Assembly: GCA_032622095.1 (NCBI GenBank)
Contig: CP136064.1
Location: forward strand, 194,277,948 to 194,341,947
Direction: 5' to 3'
DNA: 64,000 bases
Source: Siphonodentalium dalli
Taxonomy: Eukaryota > Mollusca > Scaphopoda > Gadilida > Siphonodentaliidae
The notes under the pieces are model-generated. The model was not told the DNA's origin, ran no database searches, and saw only the letters and a program-made list of their open reading frames with translations. Positions within the stretch are counted from its first letter, which is position 1. Each line of letters begins with the position of its first letter. Below are positions 19,941 to 32,325 of the stretch, piece after piece. Position numbers and translations under genes: made by a program.

Positions 19941-20255
19941 CTAATCCCCATGAGAGATGGTACAAAAGTAAAGTTCCAATTTGTGCTTCGGAAAGGGAAT
20001 CCCAAACATCAGAATAATCAGCTCAACTAACCATGGACCGGGGGTGATAAACTTGTATACTGTCAATGTGAATTTGGTTTCGTAATTTTGATTACATTGT
20101 ACATCATCATATTGTGTAATAGCTTCCTTCCTCGGAATCGAGAAATACACATTTACAAAGATATACACGTTTAACAATACGAAAAATCGGATCCCCGACA
20201 TCTTATCTTGACTGTCAGCCTTTGCAAATTCTAGGGGCAATTTAATGGGCTTCAT
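19941..20255 (-). CDS. Unrecognised small membrane-type ORF
   Basis: An open frame of 104 residues is present, with an in-frame ATG further in and a hydrophobic stretch (IRFFVLLNVYIFVNVYF). No domain is recognised. It lies directly upstream of the LINE on the same strand, but nothing marks it as LINE ORF1 (no CCHC zinc knuckle, no PHD). It may be an exon or chance. Confidence 0.15.
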   Translation of the reverse strand: MKPIKLPLEFAKADSQDKMSGIRFFVLLNVYIFVNVYFSIPRKEAITQYDDVQCNQNYETKFTLTVYKFITPGPWLVELIILMFGIPFPKHKLELYFCTISHGD

Positions 20256-21932
20256 CGATGTAAAGAGAAAAACATTCTAGCGAACGTGTATAAAGTTAAC
20301 AAAAGCGGTTCTCAGTATTTCTGGACAGGTAACCTAATGGTTACATTAAGCACAGCTGTTACGTGAATGCAGACTCAAATGGGGGGGGGGGGGGGGGGGA
20401 GAGACCAACATCAATGTATCATCAGAAATGATATAAAAAGACAGAATTACTTATTTTGTGTAATGTTGGCAAAATTTACAACATTCATGGCGGTTAATAG
20501 CGAAATCCATGCATGCGTGACAACTCGCCACCTAGTGATTTATTATAGGTTTAGATTTAGGTTGTTAATTTATGGGATTTTAATGCGAGGTATATCTACG
20601 CAACACAAAATATTTAAGGAATATTCATGTGTATATCTCTAAGTCAATGTATCAAAATGATAATGAAGAGCGTTGTTAGATATTTCGCCAAGATTGAGGT
20701 AGGTTAGATACGTTCCTGAGTTTCCCCAATTTGAATTAAATCCAACTGGGAGGCGCTCCAATTCAAGTGGACATCCCTTCACGATTGGTCTCTCCACCCC
20801 TAAAGATTTGGAGTGCTGTTGATATTGTTTTTAAGTCAGAATACATCAATATATAGGAGGCAATATAAACTCATAGCATAATATGAAACACCACCGAGAA
20901 AACCAAGAAAAACAATCAAAAGGCAACAAAACATAAATAACAAGTTATATACATGTATGCATGGATATGTGTCATTTATCGGCTATATCGAAAGGCACAC
21001 TTTGGCTGTACATAGGACCACGTATGGCCTTGGCTTTCTTTGCCGTATATATAAAACGATAAAGGCGTGTGGTGTGGCATAGGTAGGTCAAGGTAAACGG
21101 AAGATCACTGGGTCACCTAGATTGCTCTTACTGTACCAGAACACATGACTGATGTCCAACGGTGGATAAGTACAGCTGATTGTCATGGCGTGACGAGTAA
21201 ATACCGGAAACTAGGTCGATCTCATCTTGGGCGGACTGAGAATCAGGTCAAAATCAAAGTTGTACAACGGTTGAAAAACACGAGTCGTTTTGTAACCAGC
21301 GAATACAAACAACATTAAAAGCTTAGTTTAGAGGTAAAGCGTGCTGATAAAGTTTGGGATGTGTGACCTGGATGTTTCTAGCTAGTTCCTTGGTCAAAGT
21401 AAGTACGGTACAGATAATGTGTGGGCCTATCATTTCGCCTATTTTGTTCGGACTGTATTAGAACATCAGGAAATGTGGGTCATATGCTGACCCAGTTCAC
21501 TGGTCACTTTTCGTATAGTTCACAAACGAGTGGAACGACAACAGCGAGTTACCTTTCATAGTACTGTTAATTTTTCAATCTGATGATAACAGAAGATGGA
21601 TGTTACTAATTAATGGAAATTTAACCGATACATATATATCTGTGACTCGTGGAAAATGTGCAGATTTTATCCAAATATATAGCAGCATTTCTATAAAAGA
21701 TGGGATACATTTCACTGTAACGCTTGGTCAAAGAAAGCTAGATGCAGGTTGGGTTAGTGTGTGGGGTAATTGTTTTTCTTTTGATTGTTGGTTTTTGTTT
21801 TTGTTTTTAATTTTTTTTGTTTTTCATAATTGTAAGAAATTAATCTGTAATTTTGTTTAGTTGTTTTCGTGTCGACTTTATACTCTTTTTTTTAATTTTT
21901 TTTTTTTTAATTGGGAAATAACCTCATATTAA
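20256..21932. other. Non-coding stretch with a G18 homopolymer
   Basis: A poly(G) run lies near 20382-20400. The remainder is AT-rich. An open frame at 21600-21859 reads partly like coding sequence (RGKCADFIQIYSS) but has no splice or family support. I see no other feature. Confidence 0.3.
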
Positions 21933-22426
21933 AGGTACGGTTGGCCTTGGTGGTGGGTATCCTGTAAAAATATTTCCACCCGTCAAAAACCGCCACAAAC
22001 AGAAAGAACATCAAAATGTAGACAGACTTTGTCCGTATACAAATAAGAAATATCGCATAAACAGTATGTTATTGTCATTTGTTTGACCATTGTTATGTAA
22101 ACAAAAGCATAAAAAGTTACTTTTCTGGTGTTTGTTTATATTATGATGGTAAACATAAAGAGCGTTCTTTGTTGGTGAATTCCTGATATGGAACAAATAA
22201 AGAGCGTTTATGCCATTTTTGTGTGATTAGCCAGTAATATTGTGCTGTCTTCTGTAACACAATCAGGTTCTTACTTAGGTAAAATATAGTAGGTATTTGT
22301 GATAACATGCTGGTTATGCGATATTCATGGTATATATGAACGAAACTGTATGCATTTTAATGTTTTTCTGTTTACGGTGATTGGAACAAATATGAATATT
22401 TTCGATAACTAAGGCCTCACGTGCCT
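21933..22426 (-). mobile_element. TTAA-flanked MITE (AGGYACGG family), copy 1
   Basis: TTAA at 21929-21932 and 22427-22430 flanks a 494-bp element with AGGTACGG and CCGTGCCT-like ends. It is inverted relative to the copies at 23919, 46694 and 58342, shown by shared internal text such as CCGTCAAAAAC.GCCA.AAACAGAAAGAA. It is non-coding. Confidence 0.65.
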
Positions 22427-22512
22427 TTAAGACTTTCGGTTGATTTTGATTTTGTTTTGTTTTGTTTTTTATTACACCCCCACACAATTTCTAACTATAT
22501 ATATTTTTTTAG

Positions 22513-22607
22513 AAACAAGGTAAGAAGAAACTTATCTCTATGGCTCAGTATATTCTAAACATGGACGATAGAGAAGCCCAACTGCAATTTGCTTTCTTTG
22601 ACTGTAG
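22513..22607 (+). CDS. Orphan exon-like segment, possibly EF-hand-protein-like
   Basis: A T-run plus AG precedes 31 codons reading KKLISMAQYILNMDD and ending FAFFDC, followed by TAG|GTTACA as a weak donor. The composition and the amphipathic helix are coding-like and recall the helix before an EF-hand loop. No neighbouring exon was found. It could be a gene relic. Confidence 0.22.
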
Positions 22608-22718
22608 GTTACATATATATTAGTTGACTAGTTATTAATGCATATTATATACAGTAGTTGTATCAAACACACCAATGTGGTCAATTTTGGGACCTTTAAT
22701 TGTCACTTTATCTGTCTT

Positions 22719-22959
22719 GTTCGGCGATGGCTCTGTCGATCTGATCTTTGGCAAGCTCTTTCACATTGATCATGAGTTTATTGGAATTGGCAGTTAGTTT
22801 GAAGAATCATTGTATTAAGCAACGCAACGCAAAATCGCTCACAAATTCACTTAAATTGTGAAATTTTGAGTTGGGACCTTCACCTACAATGAAGTACACT
22901 ATTAAGGAACAGACGATAACTAAGAAATATATTCCCCGTGTTATTTTTTTCGACTTCAT
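22719..22959 (-). pseudogene. Small type II membrane ORF interrupted by one TGA
   Basis: From the ATG at 22957-22959 the frame reads MKSKKITRG, then a hydrophobic segment of about 17 residues (IYFLVIVCSLIVYFIVG), then GPNSKFHNLSEFVSDFALRC. A single TGA at 22807-22809 follows, after which the same frame continues for 32 coding-like residues to TAA. The TGA could be a CGA-to-TGA transition. Part of it is repeated, inverted, at 15948-16131. The family is not recognised. Confidence 0.3.
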
Positions 22960-23067
22960 AAGGTTCCCTGTCAAAACTTCAAAAAGTTCCAATGTTTTGT
23001 ACTGGTGGACTACAGGCGTTAGTCAGAGCAGAGATTCATGGCATGATCTATTTTAAACCAAACTGGC
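22858..23067 (-). repeat. Right arm of the 7-kb-spaced inverted repeat
   Basis: This is the inverted partner of 15948-16131. It overlaps the start of the small membrane ORF at 22719-22959, so the other arm is a decayed copy of that coding region or both are ends of one large element. Confidence 0.65.
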
Positions 23068-23918
23068 CCTGTACTAGACGCCCGTCACAGAACTATCGGT
23101 GATATATATACGTACCCTGGATAACCCTGGTATACGAGGGGAGACGTGTCAGACATGACATGAGCTTGCGCATTAGCTGAAAAGGCGACTAATTGGAATC
23201 ATCAGACATTCCTATTTATGGTAGAGTATGTCGTGTTTAGATAACATCGGGAAATATATGAATCCGATTCCAAATTAGTAGCGTCTGTAGTGAACAGATC
23301 GCGAAGGTGATTCGAGAATATAAATTGCATCCTATCTCTTGATTTCAGGCAATTTGTCGGGAAGATTGAACATACGAAATGAACGTATATCTTTGTATTA
23401 AAGAATATCTGGGTTTCATCACATAAATTCTCCTCATTGATGTTTAGTTATACGATATCGTAAGCCATATGCACTATTAGAACTGTGGCGACGACATCGG
23501 TAGCTACCATAAGCGACAAAAGCAAACATCAGGTGACATGTTCGGGTTGAAGTATACAGTTGGACGATATTAGTGCATCATTGAGCAGCTTATTTAAAGT
23601 ACGTACCAAAATGCTCAAGTCTGAACTAATCACCCAACGTATCGTCGTGAAAATAGGTTCATAATGGACCCAACTATTCACATTTTCATATTGGAAATAA
23701 GCCCACAGTGGACTTATAACCGTTTTCCGTTTTATGGCGCAGGCCACAGTGAAAACATATTATAAAGAACGTACATCTGGTTAGTCGATTTAGGTTCACA
23801 TATATATATATAGAGCGTAATTCATATTCAAATAATGCCGATATGAGCTTATTTGTTGTTTTTGAAATATGTTCAATATGAGCTTATTTTCAAGAAAACA
23901 GGCTAAATCACAAGTTAA
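23068..23918. other. Non-coding stretch
   Basis: No gene or element is recognised between the inverted-repeat arm and the next MITE. Short TATATA runs occur near 23100 and 23800. Confidence 0.35.
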
Positions 23919-25621
23919 AGGCACGGGCGGCGTTGGTTGCAGAATTATTCACATTTGTTCAAATCGCCACCAACAGAAGGAATATTAAAATATATATAGT
24001 TTTGTTCATATGCCAAACATAATAAAAGGTCGGCCGACCACAGTGTCCCCCGACAACGGGGCAAGTCGATGCCGCTTTGTTAAAGAATTTAAATAAATGT
24101 TTAAATGTTCAAAGTCGAAAGGGTTAATAATTCCGTAAAAAATTTATTTTCCGTCATCTATATACATGTTGCACATCTCCAATCTGTGGGTAACAATACT
24201 CTGAAGTTTCAAATATCTACGATCCAAACTGTAGGAGGAGTTGATTACACCATGAAGGTACCCTCATACAGAAAATTATAAAAAATAAATTTCAAAGTCG
24301 AAAGGCCCATAACTCTGGGAAAAATCATTGGATCTAACTCAAATTCGAACTTGACCTGTATTTTGATATGATCGACCGACACAAAAAAAGGAATTTCCAA
24401 TTAAACAATCCAAACTTGAGTTATCATCCGGAAACCAAAGAAAAAACAAGAAAATTTGAATTTTCTAAGTCGAAAAGCCCATAACTCTGAGAAAAATCAT
24501 CGGATCAAACTCAAATTCGAACTTGACCTGTATTTTGATATCAGTGACTCACAAAAATACGGAATTTCCAATTAAACAATCCAAACTTGAGTTATCATCC
24601 GGAAACCAAAGAAAAAACAAGAAAATTTGAATTTTCTAAGTCGAAAAGCCCATAACTCTGAGAAAAATCATCGGATCAAACTCAAATTCGAGCTTGACCT
24701 GTATTTTGATATCAGTGACTCACAAAAAAAGGAATTTCCAATTAAACAATCCAAACTTGAGTTATCATCCGGAAACCAAAGAAAAAACAAGAAAATTTGA
24801 ATTTTCTAAGTCGAAAAGCCCATAACTCAAGGAAAATTCAACGGATCAAACTCAAATTCGAACTCAACCTGTATCTTGATATGACTGATCCACATAAAAA
24901 CGGTATTTGCAATTAAAGGATCCAAACTTGAAATATCATCCGGAAACCGAAAAAGTGAGAAATTTTCTAAGTAAAAAAAAATTGAAAAAAGGGAAATAAC
25001 TCCATAAAAGAAGATCGGATCAAACCCAGAATTGCAGAGCACATGTGTTCTTGGTTGAAACACCTACATACCAAGTTTCAATCAAATCGGATGATCATTA
25101 CTGGAGTTATAACTCCGGACGGACGGACACACGGACGCACGGACGGACGACGGACGGACGGAGCTAATTACAATAGTCCCCCGAAAATAAATTTTACGGG
25201 GGACAATTAGCGCGTAAATGGTATATTGTCGTCAAGACGTACGATGGTGTACGTAAACAAGAGCCTGCTCGTGTTACAGAAGTTTTGCTTCTGTTTACCC
25301 GACACAGCTCAATTCTATTGGTTAATCACACACAAATGATATAAACACTCTTTATTATTTCCATATCAGGAAAACAGTAATAAATAACGCTCTTTATGTT
25401 TACCATATCCGGATCTAAACAAACGCCAGGTTCTGTAACATTTTTTTGCTTTTGTTTACATAACAAAGGAAAACATTTGACAATAACATACTGTTTATGA
25501 CATATTTCTGATTGGTATAAGAACAAGGCTGTCTATATTTTACTATTCTTTCTGTTTATGGCTGTTTTTGACGGAGCTGATTATCTTAACAGCATACCCA
25601 CCGCCAACGCCGCCCGTATCT
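23919..25621 (+). mobile_element. TTAA-flanked MITE, copy 2, split by a nested repeat
   Basis: TTAA at 23915-23918 and 25622-25625 flanks the element. The left end AGGCACGGGCGGCGTTGG and the right end CCAACGCCGCCCGTATCT form the terminal inverted repeats. The intact form at 46694-47217 is 524 bp. Here it is expanded by an insertion between CATAAT and TAGCGCG (24021-25208). Confidence 0.75.
24021..25208. repeat. Nested repeat with ~171-bp tandem modules
   Basis: It is inserted inside the MITE at 23919-25621. It starts with GGTCGGCCGACC and GTGTCCCCCG, and ends with CGGACGGAC microsatellite and CGGGGGACAAT. Four tandem modules of 170-172 bp start at 24299, 24471, 24642 and 24812 (key words CGAAAAGCCCATAACTC and GAGTTATCATCCGG). 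The ends match the repeat at 224-608. Confidence 0.7.
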
Positions 25622-25819
25622 TTAAAGGTATACTCAATACTCAAGTTATAACAACAACAACAACAACATTTCTTCACTAATACCCTTTAGTTATCAGAAT
25701 CGATTAATTGCAACAAACTAATACTAACCACTGTCAACTATGCTATACAATTTATCAAAACGTTTTTTATGTTTACCCATATCATAGTATGGTAAACATA
25801 ATGTTCGACGTCCGGATTG

Positions 25820-26540
25820 ACCACTCGTCGTGCGTCGGTCCGTCCGTCTGTATGTCTGTCTGTCCGTAGACACTTTACGCATGGTGCGATAACTCAAATA
25901 TTTTCTATCCGATCGGAACCAAATATATATGTATATGAGTTTCTCAGACCAAAATACAGATCGAGTTCAAATATGGGTTTGATCCGAGGTTTTTTTTTTA
26001 CGGAGTTATGGCCCTTTATCGACTTCGAATTCACGCATGCTGTCATAACTCAAACAATTTTTATCTGATCGGAACCAAATTTGGTATGCGAGTTTCAGAG
26101 CCCAAAATACAGAATATGTTCGAATATGGGTTTGATCCGATTTATTTTAAAGGAGTTATGACCCTTTTTTCGAAAATATATAATTTTAAAAAATCCGATG
26201 CTATAACCGAAGTATTTTTTCTCCGATTGTGTTCATATTTGATATGTAGGTTTATGATGACACGTCCCTCATCTGTATAGTTTTTGGCATTGATTGGTTG
26301 ATCGGTTTAGAAAATAATTAACCCTTTACACACATGCTATCCAATGCAATAAGTTGAACATATTTCTTCTGATCTGCCTCATACTTACTTAGAATTCACC
26401 GAAGCTGTTATGACTCAAAACATTTTTCATCTGATCAACACCAAATTTGGTATATGAATTTATCACCCATAAATACAGATCTAGTTCGAATATGGGTTTG
26501 ATCCGATATATTTTAACAGAGTTCTGACCCTTTATAATTA
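25820..26540. repeat. Degenerate ~155-bp tandem modules
   Basis: A CGTCCGTCTGT microsatellite is followed by recurring modules containing ATAACTCAAA.ATTTTT, GATCGGAACCAAAT and GGGTTTGATCCGA near 25889, 26043, 26200 and 26407. Weaker relics continue to about 27530. It is non-coding. Confidence 0.55.
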
Positions 26541-27539
26541 AAATAATTACTGCTGGGAATTTGAAGAGAACATATCTCACAGACCATGTGTGTTATTGAA
26601 ATGAGTTAATTATCACTATGGACATTAGATATGACATGCTATAATGCCTGATAGTGGTACTACTGGCTGGCAGGATTTGTTTATCATAATGTCAAATTGA
26701 TTGATGACTATCTGGTGGAGTTCTGTTTTCTGTGCAATATTAAGTTAACCCCTTTGCTGAAACAGGTTCATTACATTAGTTAATGTACACACTATAGGAC
26801 ACCTATTCTAAAATATTAAATTGGAATAGTCCATTGTTACTTTGTAGAGATGTTTTACAGACATTGTTGTTTACAGACACTGTTGTCTTATCTTAGACAA
26901 AAATTAATCCACACATTCCTTAGTTCCATGATATGATGTCATTGGAAATGATTAACCCTCTCCACACATCATATGGTTTTGATGCTTTTCATTTTATCAT
27001 TCTCCTATATTATGTCCAGGTTGATGGTGATCCACTTTTGATTTGCATGGATTTGGGATTAAAATTAAACCATTCCATAGACACATATTATGCGATAGAC
27101 AGATGTAATATTATCCCTTTCACTTTGATCCAGGTCCCGTAAGGGTTTCAATAAATCACCAATTGAATATTCATCATTAGAGGAAATGTCTTATTTTGAA
27201 ATTCCCTCAATTGCATTTGGGCTCCAGGGTAATATTAATGATGCTGGTATTTTTGAGACTGACATCCTTTGTATAGACTATTTTGTGTTTATCAGTTCAT
27301 TAGTTTGGGTAAGATTAACCCCATTCTATCCGATTTGATAACTGAAATATTTCCATTGATTATGTTTATACATGTAGTTCTTGGCATAGTTGACGAGAAC
27401 ACACACCCTAACCTGCATAGTGAGGGTCATTTGGTTTATTTGCTTAAAAACATTAACACCCTCCACCAATCCTGTTGACACAATGTGATAACTAAATATT
27501 TTTCACACGATCACTATATTAAGTGTGAATTATTAAGTG

Positions 27540-29195
27540 TGAATTTTATGAAAAGGTTGATGTAAGGATTTATAAAAATAGCTGATCGCTATCGCCAAGG
27601 TATGGGTTAAACATCTGCCGATCGTGATCAGCCTCTCGTTTAATAAACATTTTGTTCAACGAAATATGGCGTATTATCACTTGAGTATCACGAAATTTTG
27701 CCATATTTCCACTTGATTTTAGAGTTATCCATCTTCATCTGCAATTTTGTCCGAGACCGTCTGTATGGCGACTTTTCTCTGGGTCACAAACAAGAGAAAA
27801 TATCGAGAAATAACAATCTTCAAAAATATATATCTGATCACTCTGAGCTTTGATGGGTGGGTTCCTCGACTCAAATCAAATATTGTTTATCCCCGAAGCC
27901 AAGGAAATAGTAAATTTGGAGCGTTAATTCGGATTATGCATATTTAAGGAAATGTACCATCCATTATAGAGGAGGTTATTGTTTATAATTCAACTCGATA
28001 AAAAGAGAAAAGAATTATAATTCGTGCACAAACATCACTTGTTCTTATTGTAATCTGCTTATTAAACACATGGACAAAAATCATGTTTACAAACTGATAT
28101 CACAAGTGCAAAGATCATCTATAAAACAATCTAAGATAAAGCTAAAATAAAAATCTTTGTTCTCAACGTTTTGTCAAGCGGCCAAACGCCAGAAGCCTGT
28201 GTATTTTACCACCGACACACACAACATCACAATTTACACGAACAAAAGTACACCCGTTTTTTGTACTTATAATATGTGAATACACGGGTGTATAACATAC
28301 ACGGACTACTAACTAACATCGAACCACCGAAGATCTACTGACCACACATTTTATTAAAATATGGACAACCACAGACATCAAACTCATATTGTCTAATGCT
28401 ACTTAAGCTTATAAACTAGTGAAATTTCAGCATCACTATAATTCTGAAGAACTATGTTTGTAGATACACCACATCTGTATATAGCAATATCGTGTCGTCT
28501 TTTTTTCCTTTAAATAAATGGCATTTTAAATTTAGATTCCAGGGCTTAAATGAATAAGTTTGAGTCAGTGGTCTAAATCAGAAATAGAGAACTGTAACAA
28601 TCCAGAAGATTGTATATTTATAAAATAGTGTTATCAACCGGTATCATTGTTATATGACTATGTATTAATTGAAATGTTATTAATTTCACTAACTTCATAC
28701 AACAATCTACTGTATTGTTAGCATGTGTGTTACATGCGTCTTAAAAACTTTTTGGAACTCAGGAAGGCATCATTGGTGTGATATATAACAAACCATGTCC
28801 CTTACTACAAGCTCACATGTGATATATTATTCAGAAAATATAAATTATTATGTCGTGTTTTCTTAAAAATAATGAAGATGTCTTATAGCTCACATCTTGT
28901 ACGTCCGCTGTGTCTCAGCTTCATCGGCCTCAAAGAGCATCTGACATACACTTTGCAACTTTGAATTTTGATGTTAAAATGTACCAAATAAAAGCACATA
29001 GTGGATTTTTTCGCAAATGTTTGGTCGACAAAGATTAAAAAAAACGGAAACAAATTGAGCCAATGTGTGGGTGGTCAAAATGGCCATAGGCAGAAAAGTA
29101 TCAAACATATATTTCCGACAACCATATTTTGAAAAATAACATATGCTCGCAGCTGCCAAAATACTAATTAATATATAATTATCCTAGCGTATTAC
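27540..29195. other. Mostly featureless AT-rich stretch
   Basis: No gene is supported. One short coding-like piece on the minus strand at 28894-28940 (CTCTTTGAGGCCGATGAAGC) is bracketed by TATGTCAG and GTGAGC. Its phase does not fit the exon-like segment at 29196-29289, so it is only noted. Confidence 0.3.
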
Positions 29196-29289
29196 CTTTT
29201 ATCTCGTTTCTGGTAGAGTTTGCGCTCCCCTCGGCCATTTCGAATGCATGATACTCATCAACTTGAATCCACGTGATCCCCCACCGCAT
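29196..29289 (-). CDS. Candidate first coding exon of an unidentified gene
   Basis: On the minus strand an ATG at 29287-29289 opens 31 codons (MRWGITWIQVDEYHAFEMAE, then SANSTRNEIK) ending at AAAAG|GTAATA in phase 1. A second ATG at 29236-29238 would give MAEGSANSTRNEIK. No downstream exon could be joined and no family is recognised. Confidence 0.3.
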
Positions 29290-29778
29290 TTTCTTTTCGT
29301 TCAAACAATTGCTAGCGAGTAAAAATTCAAGATAGTGATATATTGGCGATATTAATTGGGGTTATTTCTGGAGGAAAGGGGTCGAACACATACTCGTACG
29401 ATCCACATTGTCTCCGTATGAATACGATTTCGAGGCACATTGTTCTATGTTATAAAAAAGTACACCAGCTGATGTAATATGCGAAAGAGCATCAAATCAA
29501 TTTTTCCGGGGTAATTAATGACTGTCCTCAACCGGTGTTGAAACACAAATGGATGCCCACAAGAAATAAATTAAGGAATAAGCATATTGTAGGGACATGA
29601 CAAACTGCGGGATGAGACGGGTGCAGGACAAAATACGCGACATAATTTATAATTGCGTTTTACATTTATTTTTCATGGTACCTTTGCATGGGTATGTTAA
29701 TCAGTCTCTAGATTAAAAAAAAAATAGCATCTGCACTCAAATGAATACGATCAATGAAATGAACCCAATCTTCTAAGA

Positions 29779-30117
29779 TACCTATGCTGCGGAACCAACT
29801 GGGGAACCAATAGCCAGACTCGCGTCAACGTCTACAAAACCTACATCCGAACAACAATGGAATATGGAGCAACCATCTTGAACGGAGCATCAAACATCAA
29901 CATTGACAGTCTACAAAAGTCCAGAACCACGCACTTTGACTAGCACTACGACAACATTCCATATATCATAGACCGAAATAAATAAAAGCAACAGACACTC
30001 CACCGATCAGACAACAGCCAACTTACACAAGAACTCAAACTACGAAACGAACTACTCTCCGAGAAAAAGACGAGGTCCATCCTACAACTAGACCAGAATC
30101 AATGAAAATCAACCCAA
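29779..30117 (+). pseudogene. LINE reverse-transcriptase C-terminal relic
   Basis: The plus-strand translation gives a typical non-LTR thumb region: WGTNSQTRVNVYKTYIR, then MEYGATILNGASN and LQKS, followed by stops. The remaining pieces (LTQELKLRNELLSEKK) are still recognisable in shifted frames. It runs straight into the 53-bp minisatellite. Confidence 0.65.
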
Positions 30118-31646
30118 CTATATAACCTCGACTCCTACCAACATCCATCTCCACCACACCCTCCCCAACTATATAACCTCGACTCCTACCAACATCCATC
30201 TCCACCACACCCTCCCGGCAACTATATAACCTCGACTCCTACCAACATCCATCTCCATCACGCCCTCCCGGCAACTATATAACCTCGACTCCTACCAACA
30301 TCCATCTCCACCACGCCCTCCCGGCAACTATATAACCTCGACTCCTACCAACATCCATCTCCACCACGCCCTCCCGGCAACTATATAACCTCGACTCCTA
30401 CCAACATCCATCTCCACCACACCCTCCCGGCAACTATATAACCTCGACTCCTACCAACATCCATCTCCATCACGCCCTCCCGGCAACTATATAACCTCGA
30501 CTCCTACCAACATCCATCTCCACCACGCCCTCCCGGCAACTATATAACCTCGACTCCTACCAACATCCATCTCCACCACGCCCTCCCGGCAACTATATAA
30601 CCTCGACTCCTACCAACATCCATCTCCACCACACCCTCCCGGCAACTATATAACCTCGACTCCTACCAACATCCATCTCCACCACACCCTCCCCAACTAT
30701 ATAACCTCGACTCCTACCAACATCCATCTCCACCACACCCTCCCGGCAACTATATAACCTCGACGCCTACCAACATCCATCTCCACCACGCCCTCCCGGC
30801 AACTATATAACCTCGACTCCTACGAACATCCATCTCCACCACACCCTCCCCAACTATATAACCTCGACTCCTACCAACATCCATCTCCACCACACCCTCC
30901 CGGCAACTATATAACCTCGACTCCTACCAACATCCATCTCCACCACACCCTCCCGGCAACTATATAACCTCGACTCCTACCAACATCCATCTCCACCACG
31001 CCCTCCCGGCAACTATATAACCTCGACTCCTACCAACATCCATCTCCACCACGCCCTCCCGGCAACTATATAACCTCGACTCCTACCAACATCCATCTCC
31101 ACCACGCCCTCCCGGCAACTATATAACCTCGACTCCTACCAACATCCATCTCCACCACGCCCTCCCGGCAACTATATAACCTCGACTCCTACCAACATCC
31201 ATCTCCACCACGCCCTCCCGGCAACTATATAACCTCGACTCCTACCAACATCCATCTCCACCACGCCCTCCCGGCAACTATATAACCTCGACTCCTACCA
31301 ACATCCATCTCCACCACGCCCTCCCGGCAACTATATAACCTCGACTCCTACCAACATCCATCTCCACCACGCCCTCCCGGCAACTATATAACCTCGACTC
31401 CTACCAACATCCATCTCCACCACGCCCTCCCGGCAACTATATAACCTCGACTCCTACCAACATCCATCTCCACCACGCCCTCCCGGCAACTATATAACCT
31501 CGACTCCTACCAACATCCATCTCCACCACACCCTCCCGGCAACTATATAACCTCGACTCCTACCAACATCCATCTCCACCACACCCTCCCGGCAACTATA
31601 TAACCTCGACTCCTACCAACATCCATCTCCACCACACCCTCCCGGC
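30118..31646. repeat. 53-bp minisatellite, about 29 units
   Basis: The unit starts CTATATAACCTCGACTCC and ends GCCCTCCCGGCAA, 53 bp. A few units are 50 bp, with CCTCCCCAA in place of CCTCCCGGCAA. Units differ by A/G at one site (CACACCC or CACGCCC) and rare singletons, and identity is very high. The frame is not kept because 53 is not a multiple of three. The array sits inside a LINE relic. Confidence 0.95.
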
Positions 31647-32325
31647 TTGACGACAGTCAACTTCCGTGTAAACAGAAACCGCCAACCGCACCATCAAACA
31701 CCACATGACTGTGTGGTCTCCGACGACTGTGCCAACCAATACAGCATGTGCATTTTTAGGTTACACTTGTGTAAATATAATTCGGAGTGACATCCAGCGG
31801 ATGCGGGAGGAATATATAGGAGAGAATGAAATAGACTCTGGGCTCTTATTGGCCAATATCCTCATCATCTATGATGGTAAATAACCTTCTTCCCTATGAT
31901 TTCCCATAAGTAAAATAGTCCTTCGCACAGGAATTAACCCTTTTAGTGAACTTTGAATTTTGTGGTGTGGTCTAAAATATGACATTAAATTTTAGTGCGA
32001 TTCTGACAATAGTTAAAAAAAACGCAATATTTAAAAGCGAATTCCCTTCTGGGGGAACATGAGTTGTTTGCAGAAAACGTTTCCGCAAATGTCAATCTTA
32101 CAGATTTAAAGAAAAATTTGGACCCAGGATTTGAACAGTATACGCTAAAACGTTTGCACTGAGGCCCATGGAAAGCATTTACACCAGTGTAGCCTTAACA
32201 AAGACTCTCCGTCGTGACAAATATTAAGTGTATGTACATAGATGATGTTCATTTGAATAAGCTTCCACCGCATACTCAATTGTATTTAAAAGCACAGTGT
32301 TTAGTAATCCAATCAGGGTCCCAAG
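31647..32325. other. Flank of the minisatellite
   Basis: The first ~110 bp may continue the LINE relic. The rest shows nothing recognisable. Confidence 0.3.

Noticed and set aside
22719-22959. Selenoprotein interpretation of the in-frame TGA
   Set aside because: No known selenoprotein motif surrounds the TGA, and no SECIS-like structure was recognised nearby.
30118-31646. Array considered as a CRISPR or as a repeat-protein gene
   Set aside because: Units are contiguous without unique spacers, and the period of 53 is not a multiple of three, so neither a CRISPR nor a coding repeat fits.
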